Shown piece by piece: positions 42,820 to 52,542 of a stretch of DNA of 57,185 nucleotides (positions within the stretch are counted from its first letter, which is position 1; every line of letters begins with the position of its first letter). Below the pieces are notes generated by a model. It saw only the letters and a program-made list of their open reading frames with translations, was not told the origin of the DNA and did no database searches. A program made the position numbers and the translations under genes. This stretch comes from Bacteroidales bacterium (GTDB lineage Bacteria; Bacteroidota; Bacteroidia; Bacteroidales; UBA10428), in NCBI GenBank assembly GCA_016934395.1, contig JAFGSZ010000141.1:1-57185 (forward strand), given 5' to 3'.

Positions 42820-43671
42820 CTATTCACCCGTAAGTGACGAATTATCTCCTCTATTTTGTATTACCTCGATTATTCTGTTACAAAATAAGGGTGCTACTTT
42901 ATGAGCAAAAGATTTTACCGGGTGTGGATCATCAGGGCCGCTTGCATAATCATCTTTTAAATATAATCCCCCCTCTGTTTCAAGTTCCAAAAAATCCCAA
43001 ATAAAAATATTGTCGCCGGGTTCATCCCAGGTGTTTTTTACCCAGTTAAAAAAATCCTTCACAGCTCTTGCATCACTTTCATTGGTTCTTGACTTAGTTA
43101 AAGCTGCTCCTGTCCAGACTATAAATTTAGTATCGGGAAACTGCAACATTTTAGCCTTTAAAGCATTGTACTGAAGCTTATAATTTTCAATCCGTTTTTC
43201 TTCTGAATTTATATCTGGAACTCCCGTGTCATGTAAAATATTACCCACGGGATAACAATGTTTCCAAATGATTACATTATATTTTTTTGTTAAAATCTCC
43301 AACGTGGGTTCATTCTTATATAATTCATTACCTGAGTTTTTCACCCAGATATTGTAATAATCGAACGGATAATTTTTCCATCCATATTCCTCCTCTTTCG
43401 GAAAACTGATACTTTCTATCTGGTAATTTGTATAATTTGATTTATTATAATTCTTAAACCATTTAGAGACATCGCCCCGTTTAAAAAACTTATAAACATA
43501 CTTCGATACAGACCCCTTCCATATTGCATCTCCGGTACTGTGATGAAGAAAAACAATGTTAACTTTAGTTGAATCTAACATAGGCTGATTATGATTTGTA
43601 TTTGAACAAGATAAAAGAAAGGCTGACAATATAGTTGATGAAATAGCTGATATGATCCTTTTTGAATTCAT
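42820..43671 (-). CDS. SGNH-hydrolase-like lipoprotein
   Basis: 283 residues with a lipoprotein signal (MNSKRIISAISSTILSAFLL, then SC, Cys22). IVFLHHSTGDAIW (H43-H44-S45) could be the nucleophile block, TKFIVWTGAALTKSRTNE a middle block, and DDPHPVKSFAHKVAP near residue 255 the Asp-His block of SGNH esterases (DxxH). These positions are my reading; the family is not one I can name. In an EPS operon an envelope SGNH protein would plausibly add or remove acetyl groups on the polymer. It sits between a GT4 gene and a hexapeptide acyltransferase gene. Confidence 0.6.
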   Translation of the reverse strand: MNSKRIISAISSTILSAFLLSCSNTNHNQPMLDSTKVNIVFLHHSTGDAIWKGSVSKYVYKFFKRGDVSKWFKNYNKSNYTNYQIESISFPKEEEYGWKNYPFDYYNIWVKNSGNELYKNEPTLEILTKKYNVIIWKHCYPVGNILHDTGVPDINSEEKRIENYKLQYNALKAKMLQFPDTKFIVWTGAALTKSRTNESDARAVKDFFNWVKNTWDEPGDNIFIWDFLELETEGGLYLKDDYASGPDDPHPVKSFAHKVAPLFCNRIIEVIQNRGDNSSLTGE

Positions 43672-43813
43672 TTAAATTAATTTTAACGTATAAATTTATA
43701 ACTCACCAGGTTTTTCAGATTCAGGTGATGATGTCAATATTATTAATTTTTTCTTTATTTTCTTTATAATTCGATGATAAATAGTAAGAATCAAAAGTAA
43801 AAACCATTGACAT

Positions 43814-44926
43814 TTAATTTTTTTTAACTTTTTTATAAATATCCTGAAACTGGTTTACCATAGTACATAAATCAAATTTATGTTCAAGCTGTGTGCGGCT
43901 ATTTTCTCCCAGCCTTTTTCTCACTTCCGGATGCTTGTATAAATACATAATTTTTTCAGAAAATTCTTCAACAGTATTCGAATATACAAGAAGACCAGTC
44001 TGATTATCTTCAAGTATCTCACGAGTACCGCCGGCATCGTTTGCAATGCTTGGCTTTTTCATCGACATGTATTCCATAATCGAATTGGGAATACCCTCTG
44101 CATGATGGTTTTTATCCGTAATAAGTAATCCAATATCAAAACAATTTACAATTGATAAAATATCATCCTGTTCATTTGTAAAAATTACATTTTCAGAATT
44201 TTTGGCATATGCCTGAACTCTTTCCAGTTCAGGCCCGCCACCAACGCAGACAAAAACTATTTTTTTATTCGATTTGATTATATGGTTTGCAATATCAATA
44301 TACTTTAGCCAGTCTTTTTGATTAAAAAACCGGGCTACCATTCCGACAACAAAAAAATCCCCGAGACCGAATCTTTTTTGAATTTCACTTTTGGAAACAA
44401 GTTTTTTAGTACGGTTAAAATTATATCCGTTATATATACACATGGCTTTCTTTTCTGGTACCAGATAATTATTTGTTCCTGCCTTGGAATTACTTACAAT
44501 TATATCTGAAAAATAATTTACGAATCTTCGCATCATATAATCCTTCGACCAAAAATGGTAAGGAAACCATGCATCTCTAATACCTCCTTCTATCAATAAA
44601 AACTTTTTCCTGTAAAGTAATCTTGCAAGAACAGCATATACGCTGGTTTCAGTTGTCCAAGAATGTATAACAACCGGTTTTATTTCCTGAATATATTCAG
44701 CAAATTCTTTAAGTGATTTTAATCCTGAAAGTCTGTCTTTTTTGAGCAAATACAATGAAGCTAGCGAATTTCTGACCTGACTTAGGTTAAATTCACTAAT
44801 TGACTTTGTAAAAAAATAGATTTCATATTTATCCTTCGGTAAAGCTTTAATCAATTCTATTAACTGTCGTTCTTTGCCACCAATGCCAAAGGATGAAATA
44901 ACAAAAAGGATTTTTACTTTTTTCAT
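43814..44926 (-). CDS. GT4-family glycosyltransferase
   Basis: 370 residues. The N-terminal MKKVKILFVISSFGIGGKER contains the glycine-rich acceptor loop GIGGKE. The C-terminal domain has VGMVARFFNQKDWLKYIDIA and the motif region GIPNSIMEYMSMKKPSIANDAGGTREIL, with a shortened EX7E. It is probably an EPS repeat-unit glycosyltransferase. The ATG at 44924-44926 is preferred; the open frame begins two codons earlier at a TTG. It is 155 bp downstream of the wzy-like gene. Confidence 0.88.
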   Translation of the reverse strand: MKKVKILFVISSFGIGGKERQLIELIKALPKDKYEIYFFTKSISEFNLSQVRNSLASLYLLKKDRLSGLKSLKEFAEYIQEIKPVVIHSWTTETSVYAVLARLLYRKKFLLIEGGIRDAWFPYHFWSKDYMMRRFVNYFSDIIVSNSKAGTNNYLVPEKKAMCIYNGYNFNRTKKLVSKSEIQKRFGLGDFFVVGMVARFFNQKDWLKYIDIANHIIKSNKKIVFVCVGGGPELERVQAYAKNSENVIFTNEQDDILSIVNCFDIGLLITDKNHHAEGIPNSIMEYMSMKKPSIANDAGGTREILEDNQTGLLVYSNTVEEFSEKIMYLYKHPEVRKRLGENSRTQLEHKFDLCTMVNQFQDIYKKVKKN

Positions 44927-45081
44927 GGACAAATTATTAAACCTGTAACACGGTAATATTTTATCTATTTACAAATAATCTTCAACCTAATTTAAAAAAA
45001 ATTAAATAGAAAATTATTCTTAAATCCTTACCGCTATTAGTAAGCTTGCTTTAAAAGTTTTTTTAATAAAAGATATATTCG

Positions 45082-46476
45082 TTAATTGGATTGCTCTCTA
45101 AAATAATTACTCCAGTCAAATTCATCAATTTTAAATATCAGATAAAAAAAAGAAACCCACATAAACTGCATTTTAAAACTGTGAAAGAAGGGAATACTTA
45201 CAAAAAGAAGTCCTATAAAATAATAAAAGAAAATTATTAAGATGAATAGTTTTACAAACAACAACCCAAAATCACTTGTTACATTAAATTCCCGCGGTAA
45301 AGCACGAATTTGAATTGTGTAACGAATTAATTTACGAATTACATAAAAGAACAGAAACATAATCAGTAAAAATAAGTGAAATCCCACATAGGCCCAGGTA
45401 GCAATAAATACATTGTGAATTGTAACGCTTTGACCTCTTACAACACCTTCTCGGGTATTTCCATAGCCTGTTCCAAAAAAATGTATATTATCTTCAAAAA
45501 AGTATTTTGTTGTATTAAAGGTTTGTTCCCAGTGTCCGGAATCCGAATATTCAAGCGATTTTGTGTTATATCTGCTGTTTGGCAAAGCCGACAACATTCT
45601 CTTTACAAACTTATTATTTGTATCCAAATCGAGTTTTTGTAAATAACCTGATAGCGGTATAATAAATAAAACCATCAGAATAAGCGAGATGATTATTGAA
45701 AACGATCTCTTAATGATATAAATATAAAACAGTATTATCGTTATGCTTCCAAGCAAACTAATAAATGCGTATGTTCTCCGGTAAGACAAAAGAATAAATA
45801 CAAAGAAAAATATACTTATGATTAAAAATTTCTTTTTATGTAATAATAGATAAAGCCCGAGAAAAATAAGCTGAAAAAAAGTGTAAATAAAAAGTGAATC
45901 ACTTTCGGTTATTGTTGCATTTATCCCAAAAAATCCCTGCGCCCCATTGCCCATAGCCCACATATAGAAAAGAAAAATAGCACGCAGGATCAGACTGATT
46001 GTTAAAAATTTGAACATTAAAAAAATAAAGTTCAAAAAGCTTTTAGGGCTCCAGAATGTATAAAAGAAGACCAGGATTATAAGCAAATATTCGTCAAAAT
46101 TTGATAACAGGGGCATTCCTAAAATCGGATTCCGGGTATTATTATTCGGATTGATCATGTTCAGGGCATAACAAAGCACTATATACCAAAAAAATAATCT
46201 TTGTGCTATACTTGTCTCATTCTGGTCTATTCTAAAATATACAAGCGAAACACCCATTAATAGTAAAAATAACAGTTGTAGTATGCTAAGAAAGCGGGGA
46301 TCTAGTAGACCTACTATAAATAATTCATGAAAAATAACAGTTAAAGGATGCGGGAGATAAACTTCTATGGATGCCACAATATATACAAGACTAAAAAGAA
46401 ATGCTATAGTTTTATAAATGAAACTATATTGCTTATAATTATTCTTAATGGTATTAATAAACAATTGGCTATCCAT
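45082..46476 (-). CDS. Wzy-like O-antigen/EPS polymerase
   Basis: 464 residues with about ten to twelve hydrophobic membrane segments and a large periplasmic loop between segments (about 285-350), containing SALPNSRYNTKSLEYSDSGH and GTGYGNTREGVV followed by TIHNVFIATWAYVGF. The HN in that final block is typical of the Wzy_C/O-antigen ligase fold. It is expected to polymerise repeat units on the periplasmic face of the inner membrane. Sequence similarity in this class is low, so the call rests on topology and on the wzx, wzc and glycosyltransferase neighbours. Confidence 0.78.
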   Translation of the reverse strand: MDSQLFINTIKNNYKQYSFIYKTIAFLFSLVYIVASIEVYLPHPLTVIFHELFIVGLLDPRFLSILQLLFLLLMGVSLVYFRIDQNETSIAQRLFFWYIVLCYALNMINPNNNTRNPILGMPLLSNFDEYLLIILVFFYTFWSPKSFLNFIFLMFKFLTISLILRAIFLFYMWAMGNGAQGFFGINATITESDSLFIYTFFQLIFLGLYLLLHKKKFLIISIFFFVFILLSYRRTYAFISLLGSITIILFYIYIIKRSFSIIISLILMVLFIIPLSGYLQKLDLDTNNKFVKRMLSALPNSRYNTKSLEYSDSGHWEQTFNTTKYFFEDNIHFFGTGYGNTREGVVRGQSVTIHNVFIATWAYVGFHLFLLIMFLFFYVIRKLIRYTIQIRALPREFNVTSDFGLLFVKLFILIIFFYYFIGLLFVSIPFFHSFKMQFMWVSFFYLIFKIDEFDWSNYFREQSN

Positions 46477-46558
46477 AATTTTTTTTTGTAATAGAAAAAT
46501 TGGTTTTAGGTTTCCAGCAATTATTATTATTATTCTCTTATCAGAAAATGAATCTTCG

Positions 46559-47452
46559 TTAGATTCGAACTTTCTTAAAACTCAAATAATACAATAAAAT
46601 TGAAATAATATTTTTATAATAAAAACTAAATTTCATACTGATAAAAAGAAATTTTATATAATCTTCTTTGCGGTATTTTGCATACTGACGATATTTTCTT
46701 GACATACGATAATAAACATCCTTTCGAAGTTGCGGATATTTATTTAACATTATCAGGCTCGAGAGAAAGTGATCTGTAAAATTTTCATCAATATTTCTAT
46801 TGGTAACACTATTTTTATGCCTTCTGTATCTGGCCAATACTTCATCGATATATTGAATTTCTGCGCCATTTGCCAATGTTTCAACCCAATATAACCAGTC
46901 AGAAGCTATCAGTATCCTTTCATCAAATCCGCCGGGAGGTGTATCAGCCCTTCTGACCATAGTTGAACATGCTCCGTTAAACGTTCCGTATCGTGCAGGA
47001 ATTCTCATTTTCCCTTCAAAATGCCTGTTTAAATCATTGGAGTAAAACATTAAATCTCCTGTATCCGAATCAAACACTTCAAGATTATGATAACATACTG
47101 AGCATTCCGGATGATTCTCCATATGTTCAACCTGTTTTTTTATTTTTCCGGGTAACATAATGTCATCTCCTCCCATCCAGGCAATATATTTCCCCGTACA
47201 TGCAAAATGGGCAAGGTTACTGTTTTTGGTTATTCCTTTGTTATTTTCAGACAATTTGCAAACAAACTTATCGGGATATTTGGAAGCATATTCTTTAACA
47301 ATTCCCTGGGTACCATCTGAAGAACCATCATCAGCAACAACGATCTCAATATTAGGATAGTCCTGATTTAATACAGATTCTATACACTCTTGTATAAATT
47401 CTTTTTGGTTGTAAGTAATAATTGCAACACTAACTCGTACAGGGTTTACCAT
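46559..47452 (-). CDS. GT2-family glycosyltransferase
   Basis: 297 residues, GT-A fold. VSVAIITYNQKEFIQECIES at the N-terminus is followed by IVVADDGSSDGTQGIVKEYA, IAWMGGDDIMLPGKI (DxD-type motif) and a later DERILIASDWLYWVE acceptor/base region. It resembles the glycosyltransferases that extend EPS repeats. It lies 140 bp after the deacetylase gene and 82 bp before the wzy-like gene. Confidence 0.92.
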   Translation of the reverse strand: MVNPVRVSVAIITYNQKEFIQECIESVLNQDYPNIEIVVADDGSSDGTQGIVKEYASKYPDKFVCKLSENNKGITKNSNLAHFACTGKYIAWMGGDDIMLPGKIKKQVEHMENHPECSVCYHNLEVFDSDTGDLMFYSNDLNRHFEGKMRIPARYGTFNGACSTMVRRADTPPGGFDERILIASDWLYWVETLANGAEIQYIDEVLARYRRHKNSVTNRNIDENFTDHFLSSLIMLNKYPQLRKDVYYRMSRKYRQYAKYRKEDYIKFLFISMKFSFYYKNIISILLYYLSFKKVRI

Positions 47453-47592
47453 AATTTATTATTTTCTACAATCTCAAAAAATTATTTTTACAGCTTATTT
47501 GGTGATTTTTTGTAAGCTATTAAATATCTGAATGATATTAAATGCTTTTTTGATTAATAATACGATATATACATTATATTGCATTTATAAGT

Positions 47593-48648
47593 TTATGAAA
47601 AGATTCTTGCTTTAAAACCATTTTTTATATAAGGAATTAATCCACAAATCTGTAATTTTAAATACGCTTTAGTTGTAAGGTTATTTACTGAAATTCTGGG
47701 CAAAGAGTAAAGAAATTTTTTATGCTGTATATATATATTGCTTAGACGTGTAGTGCATGCCGTTTTGTAATTTGATTTGGAAACCAGCTCAAATTCCCGG
47801 TTATTTGCTTCTTTTTCTGTGCCAAATGGATAACTAAAATGAAAAACTGGTTGTTTAATTTTATCATCCAGTATTTTTTTGGATTGCTCAATTTCATACC
47901 TGGCCTCCTCCAACGATCGATTTGCCAAACCCACATGATTTACGGTATGGGCGCCAATGGTTACCAATGGATCGCCGGATAAATGGATAATATCCTTCCA
48001 TGTCATACAATATTCCAATGAATACTCTTTAACCCTTTCTTTGGAAATGTTAAAAACACAGCATGTAAAATCTAATAATTCGGTTTCTGGTTTTTGTATA
48101 AATAAAGATCGAATCTCAAAAAATGCCTTTAATTTTTCCTTAAAGGTTGATAAATCATAGGAATAGTTATTATCATTATCTGAAAAATTTATAGAGTTAT
48201 TATTTACAAGATATTCCTCCAAAAAATACCACCAAATTATTGCTGTATTTTCAGGAAAACTGGTGGTAATATAAATAGCAAACGGAACATTATGTTTTTT
48301 GAAAATCGGATAGGCATGAGTATAATTATCTTTATAGCCATCATCAAAAGTAAAAACCACAAAGGGCGATTTTACATTGTTGTTTTTTAATTGTAAATAA
48401 AGTTGATCCAGGGATAAAAAATGATACGATTTGTTTTTATAAAAACGAATTATCTTTTCCAAACGTTCCGGGCTTATTTCTAATGACTGATGATTTTCAA
48501 TTCGGTTAGCTTTCTTGGCTGGTACCACTCTGTGGAGCATTAAAATATGACCTAATCCTCCAAGTAGCGGATGCCATAATTTATCTAATTGCAAACCTGT
48601 TAAAAGCGGTGAAATATATTGGACTATTATTTCCTTTTTAGATATCAT
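47593..48648 (-). CDS. Polysaccharide deacetylase (NodB family)
   Basis: 351 residues. FVVFTFDDGYKDNYTHAYPI is the NodB motif 1 with its two metal/catalytic aspartates. IGAHTVNHVGLANRS gives the HxxxH motif, and FSYPFGTEKEANNREF is motif 3. The N-terminal stretch HILMLHRVVP is typical of the wall- and EPS-linked branch. It probably de-N-acetylates a hexosamine of the polymer or its lipid-linked precursor. No signal peptide is visible. It lies 4 bp after the flippase gene. Confidence 0.9.
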   Translation of the reverse strand: MISKKEIIVQYISPLLTGLQLDKLWHPLLGGLGHILMLHRVVPAKKANRIENHQSLEISPERLEKIIRFYKNKSYHFLSLDQLYLQLKNNNVKSPFVVFTFDDGYKDNYTHAYPIFKKHNVPFAIYITTSFPENTAIIWWYFLEEYLVNNNSINFSDNDNNYSYDLSTFKEKLKAFFEIRSLFIQKPETELLDFTCCVFNISKERVKEYSLEYCMTWKDIIHLSGDPLVTIGAHTVNHVGLANRSLEEARYEIEQSKKILDDKIKQPVFHFSYPFGTEKEANNREFELVSKSNYKTACTTRLSNIYIQHKKFLYSLPRISVNNLTTKAYLKLQICGLIPYIKNGFKARIFS

Positions 48649-48652
48649 AGGT

Positions 48653-49939
48653 TTAGGATTTCATCTTTTTAAGAATTCTTTTAAATGTAAATGCCATAAA
48701 TATCAAATAATATAAATAGCTCAATGTATAAGCATAGGTGGCACCAATTACTCCAAATTTATTAATTAAAACTATTGTTAAACCATAATATACCAAACCA
48801 AAAGATAATTCACTAATAATGAAAATTGTGGTCATTGCTTTTGCAACCAGAAGATAGGATATTAACCAACTTGCTATTTTTAATACATTTCCGATTAACT
48901 GGTATAAAAACAGGCTTTTCATTTCAACAAAAGATGAAGAGAAAAGAATATTAATGATAAAATCCCTGAGAAAATATATAAACGCACTGGATAAAATTAC
49001 CAACGGTAAAATAAACGAATACCCCTGAAAAATTTCTTTAAGTAAGGCTTTACGAGTTTTTACTTCAGCCAGTTTAGGTAAATAGTATATACTTAATGTT
49101 GTAGTAATAAACACAATGTACAAGTCACATATCCTTATTATGCCCTGCCAGTATCCTGCATCAATCACAGATACATTATTAATTATGTATGTTCTTACCT
49201 GCAATTGAATAAATGAGGAAGCAAACAGTGTAGTAAATGTCATTAAAGCAAATTTACCCAGTTTTATAATTTGATGCTGATCAAAAAAATTGAGGAAATT
49301 TTTAATTGAATACCATTCTGAGCGTACAATCCAGTTTATTGTGATAAAAAATATTAGAGTCTGGCTTAAAATGAACCCAATAAGAGCGCCCCATAAGCCG
49401 AATTTTATTACTAATATAACAGCTACCAGCAGGCCAAAAACTGATGAAAGAATATTTGTAATTATTATTTTTTTAAATTCCTTATACCCATTTAATACCG
49501 ACATTAAAAATGAGTTTAATACAAAAAAAATCAGTGTAAAGGCAAGTACAACAAAAACCGGAGAGTATGTAGTATCTTGTAAAATAGTTCCGGCGAAATA
49601 TTTTCTTCCAAAAAACACAACAACCGAAGCAATAACAGAACTGGTAACTATTAAGTACAATCCTGTACTTAATATCTTTTTACGTTTAATTTCATCATCA
49701 TAATATTCTGCAATATATTTTGTAACGCCGTTGTTAATGCCCAAATTGGCCAGTGACATAACAATATTTACAAAATTATTAAACTGCCCCAGCAACGCTA
49801 TCCCCGAAGGTCCTAAATAAACAGCAACAATTTTATTGCTAACCAACCCGGTTAGTATTTTAATAATGTTGGCAATTCCATTTAAGAAACTTGTTTTGAA
49901 TAAATCGGTCTTAAAAAATCGTAACAACCTTTTTCTCAT
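48653..49939 (-). CDS. Wzx-like polysaccharide flippase
   Basis: 428 residues with about twelve membrane helices and no soluble domain. The N-terminal block FLNGIANIIKILTGLVSNKIVAVYLGPSG is split over the first two helices, and LGQFNNFVNIVMSLANLGINNGVTKYIAEYY is typical of O-antigen translocases of the MOP superfamily. It should flip the undecaprenyl-linked repeat unit across the inner membrane. The gene abuts the aminotransferase stop and precedes the deacetylase gene by 4 bp. Confidence 0.9.
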   Translation of the reverse strand: MRKRLLRFFKTDLFKTSFLNGIANIIKILTGLVSNKIVAVYLGPSGIALLGQFNNFVNIVMSLANLGINNGVTKYIAEYYDDEIKRKKILSTGLYLIVTSSVIASVVVFFGRKYFAGTILQDTTYSPVFVVLAFTLIFFVLNSFLMSVLNGYKEFKKIIITNILSSVFGLLVAVILVIKFGLWGALIGFILSQTLIFFITINWIVRSEWYSIKNFLNFFDQHQIIKLGKFALMTFTTLFASSFIQLQVRTYIINNVSVIDAGYWQGIIRICDLYIVFITTTLSIYYLPKLAEVKTRKALLKEIFQGYSFILPLVILSSAFIYFLRDFIINILFSSSFVEMKSLFLYQLIGNVLKIASWLISYLLVAKAMTTIFIISELSFGLVYYGLTIVLINKFGVIGATYAYTLSYLYYLIFMAFTFKRILKKMKS

Positions 49940-51076
49940 CTAATTAAATTTATTAACAACATCAACTACATATGAAGCTTCCTCCAAGGTTATTACAGGA
50001 CTTATTGGTAAACTTAATACCGTATTATGTATCTTTTCTGTTACGGGTAAACTAAAATTATTCCAGTTTTTAAAAGCTTTTTGTTTATGAGGGGGCACCG
50101 GGTAATGTATTAAGGATTCTATACCATTTTCCAGTAAATATTTCTTTAATTTTTCCCTTTTTTCTAATCGTACTATAAATAAATGCCACACATGAGAGGG
50201 TATGAAAATATGACTGTTTTCCTGATTATTTATTTCCTTATCGGGATTTTCAGGTAAAAAAATCAACGGATTGGTTATATTTTGAATATAAAAACGGGCT
50301 ATTTTCTGACGGTAAATATTATCGGTATCCAGCCTCCTGAGTTTTACCCTTAATACAGCAGCCTGAAATTCATCCAGCCTGCTGTTTAATCCCTGAAAGT
50401 CATGATAATACTTTTTTACTGATCCGTAATTTCTTAATGATCTGATTATTTCGGCTAAAGTATTATCTTTTGTAGTTACTGCACCGCCATCACCCAGACA
50501 ACCCAGGTTTTTCCCGGGATAAAAACTGAAGCCGCAGGCATCACCCAAACTCCCGGTTCGTTTTGAGTTTATTGCAGCTCCCTGGGCCTGGGCTGCATCT
50601 TCAATAACCAGTAAACTAAACTTTTTAGCAATCTTATTAATTGTGTCCATCTCGGCTATCCGCCCATAAAGATGTACAGCCATTATGGCTCTTGTTTTTG
50701 GAGTAATAGCCTTTTCTATTTTTTCCGGGTTTATTGTATAGGTTTCCAAATTAGGTTCAACAAGAACAGGTTTTAACCGATTAAAAGTAATCGCCAAAAT
50801 ACTTGCAATAAATGTATTTGCAGGAACAATTACTTCGTCTCCGGTTTTAATTCGCCCCATTTCCATGTAAGCCTTAAAAATCAGAGAAAGGGCATCCAGT
50901 CCGCTTGCCACGCCAATACAATGTTTTATCTTGTTATATTGGGCAAATTCCTGTTCAAATAAATTTAGCTCTTCACCCAAAAGATACCAGCCAGAATCAA
51001 TTACATGTTGTATTGCGTTTGATAGGTCAGGCTCGTAACTGGAGTTAATCTTTTTCAGATCGAGAAATTTGATCAT
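49940..51076 (-). CDS. DegT/DnrJ/EryC1-family sugar aminotransferase (FdtB-like)
   Basis: 378-residue PLP enzyme of the nucleotide-sugar aminotransferase family. The PLP lysine is K189 in [18 protein letters not shown]. Other signatures are [39 protein letters not shown] and EDAAQAQGA. With two FdtA-like ketoisomerases and an acetyltransferase next to it, it most likely transaminates dTDP-3-keto-6-deoxyhexose to a 3-amino sugar (Fuc3N or Qui3N). Stop and start overlap the acetyltransferase gene by ATGA. Confidence 0.93.
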   Translation of the reverse strand: MIKFLDLKKINSSYEPDLSNAIQHVIDSGWYLLGEELNLFEQEFAQYNKIKHCIGVASGLDALSLIFKAYMEMGRIKTGDEVIVPANTFIASILAITFNRLKPVLVEPNLETYTINPEKIEKAITPKTRAIMAVHLYGRIAEMDTINKIAKKFSLLVIEDAAQAQGAAINSKRTGSLGDACGFSFYPGKNLGCLGDGGAVTTKDNTLAEIIRSLRNYGSVKKYYHDFQGLNSRLDEFQAAVLRVKLRRLDTDNIYRQKIARFYIQNITNPLIFLPENPDKEINNQENSHIFIPSHVWHLFIVRLEKREKLKKYLLENGIESLIHYPVPPHKQKAFKNWNNFSLPVTEKIHNTVLSLPISPVITLEEASYVVDVVNKFN

Positions 51077-51618
51077 AAGGGTAAAATTTGATCATTAGAA
51101 TACGAATATTTTTTACCATCTTTTGACGTCAAATTATGATCTAAAATCTCCCCGCTTATTGTAACATAACCCTTTTGCACGGCAGGATTGCCATACCAAA
51201 GTGTGAAAGGAGGAATATTTTTAGTTACCAGACTCCCTGCACCAATCATAGCATATTGCCCAATTTGCACTCCACCCAGAATAGTACTTGCAGCTCCAAT
51301 TGTTGCTCCTTTTAGAATTCGTGTAGAATATACCTGAAATTCCTGTTTTGATCTTGGATATTTATCGTTGGTGAATGTTACGTTCGGTCCAATAAATACA
51401 TCATCTTCAATATAAATACCATCCCATAAATAATTTCCGCACTTTACGGTTACCCTGTTCCCTATTTTAACCTTATTTTCAATGAAACAATGGCTATTTA
51501 TATTACAATCATTTCCAATTTCAGCACCTTCAAGTATTACAGTAAATTGCCAGATTTGAGTATTTTCTCCCACCAATTTACTATGTACTTCTGCTGATTC
51601 GTGGATATATCGTTTCAT
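51073..51618 (-). CDS. Hexapeptide acetyltransferase for 3-amino-3,6-dideoxyhexose (FdtC/QdtC-like)
   Basis: 181 residues of left-handed beta-helix. Repeats such as [32 protein letters not shown] and [20 protein letters not shown] end with [23 protein letters not shown], the profile of FdtC/WbpD-type N-acetyltransferases. With FdtA and FdtB neighbours it probably N-acetylates the 3-amino group of a dTDP-sugar using acetyl-CoA. It overlaps the aminotransferase gene by 4 bp; 107 bp separate it from the ketoisomerase gene upstream. Confidence 0.88.
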   Translation of the reverse strand: MKRYIHESAEVHSKLVGENTQIWQFTVILEGAEIGNDCNINSHCFIENKVKIGNRVTVKCGNYLWDGIYIEDDVFIGPNVTFTNDKYPRSKQEFQVYSTRILKGATIGAASTILGGVQIGQYAMIGAGSLVTKNIPPFTLWYGNPAVQKGYVTISGEILDHNLTSKDGKKYSYSNDQILPL

Positions 51619-51725
51619 AATTACTATTCAAAAATAACAAAGTATGCCTGAAAAATATTTGACAAAAGAATTTAAACCGAAACAAAAAAAATCTTTAATT
51701 ATTTCCCGATTATAATTTCTAAATG

Positions 51726-52142
51726 TTAGTTGTAAAATTTTTTGAATTCCTCAAAACTTCGAATATAATCCGATTCATCGTAATATGTCGAAGCCAAAAC
51801 AAGACAAATTGCCCCCGAGGAAAAGTTTAACAATTCCCTCCATATTCCCGAGGTAATATACAATCCATAATAAGGCCTGTTTAAACTTACGGTTTTTCTA
51901 TTGGTCCCGTCATCAAGCAATACATCAAAACTACCGGAGGCAGCAATTAAAAGTTGCTGCATATTTTTATGTGCATGACCTCCCCTTACTGAACCTCCGG
52001 GAACGTCATATAAATAATATACCCTCTTAATTAAAAAAGGTGTGGTTTTCCCGGATGTCAGCGGTGTAATATTTCCAGCACGGTTTTCAATTTTTGGCAA
52101 TTCCCTTATTACACAATTGTATATAGAAGATTTAATTGCCAT
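51726..52142 (-). CDS. FdtA/QdtA-like dTDP-4-keto-6-deoxyhexose 3,4-ketoisomerase, copy B (HAH type)
   Basis: 138-residue cupin. YDVPGGSVRGGHAHKNMQQ carries the two active-site histidines of the FdtA family (H56, H58). LLIAASGSFDVLLDDG and YYGLYITSGIWREL form the rest of the cupin pocket. It shifts the keto group from C4 to C3 of dTDP-6-deoxyhexose, the step before transamination. It overlaps the upstream paralogue by 11 bp. dTDP-sugar entry genes (rmlA, rmlB) are not in the window. Confidence 0.9.
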   Translation of the reverse strand: MAIKSSIYNCVIRELPKIENRAGNITPLTSGKTTPFLIKRVYYLYDVPGGSVRGGHAHKNMQQLLIAASGSFDVLLDDGTNRKTVSLNRPYYGLYITSGIWRELLNFSSGAICLVLASTYYDESDYIRSFEEFKKFYN

Positions 52143-52542
52143 GACACAATTTTATAAAGGTTTTAAAATCTCTTATATAATCACTTGCTAAATAATCTTC
52201 AGAGGCAAGAATCATACATAATGAATTGGTTGAAAAATTTTGTAATTGTCTCCAAACCATATTCGGCACATATAATCCCATATAGGATCTGTTAAGTGAA
52301 AAAACTGTTTTCTCGTTACCGTCGTGCAATTCAACATCAAAACTTCCGGAAATGGCTACAATAAACTCATGTAACTCTTTGTAAGCGTGTCCGCCTCTTA
52401 TTTCACCTCCGGGAACATCATAAATCCAGTAGGTCCGATGAATTTCAAACGGTATATGTTTATTTCCTTCAATAAAAGTTAAATTTCCCCGGTCATCAAG
52501 TATTTTAGGTAACTGAATTATTGCAGGTGTTTTTTTTATCAC
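52132..52542 (-). CDS. FdtA-like cupin, copy A (HAY variant)
   Basis: 136 residues, strongly similar to copy B downstream (YDVPGGEIRGGHAYKELHE, IVAISGSFDVELHDG, YMGLYVPNMVWRQL). The second active-site histidine is replaced by tyrosine (H52, then Y54). It may be an inactive or altered-specificity partner that forms a heterodimer with copy B, or may catalyse a related isomerisation. The start is a GTG at 52540-52542 that overlaps the Wzc stop (GTGA), indicating translational coupling. Confidence 0.85.
   Translation of the reverse strand: MIKKTPAIIQLPKILDDRGNLTFIEGNKHIPFEIHRTYWIYDVPGGEIRGGHAYKELHEFIVAISGSFDVELHDGNEKTVFSLNRSYMGLYVPNMVWRQLQNFSTNSLCMILASEDYLASDYIRDFKTFIKLCHGN

Noticed and set aside
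49290-49703. Plus-strand frame of 137 codons
   Set aside because: It is antisense to the flippase gene; the Lys/Thr-rich composition is what antisense of membrane helices gives.
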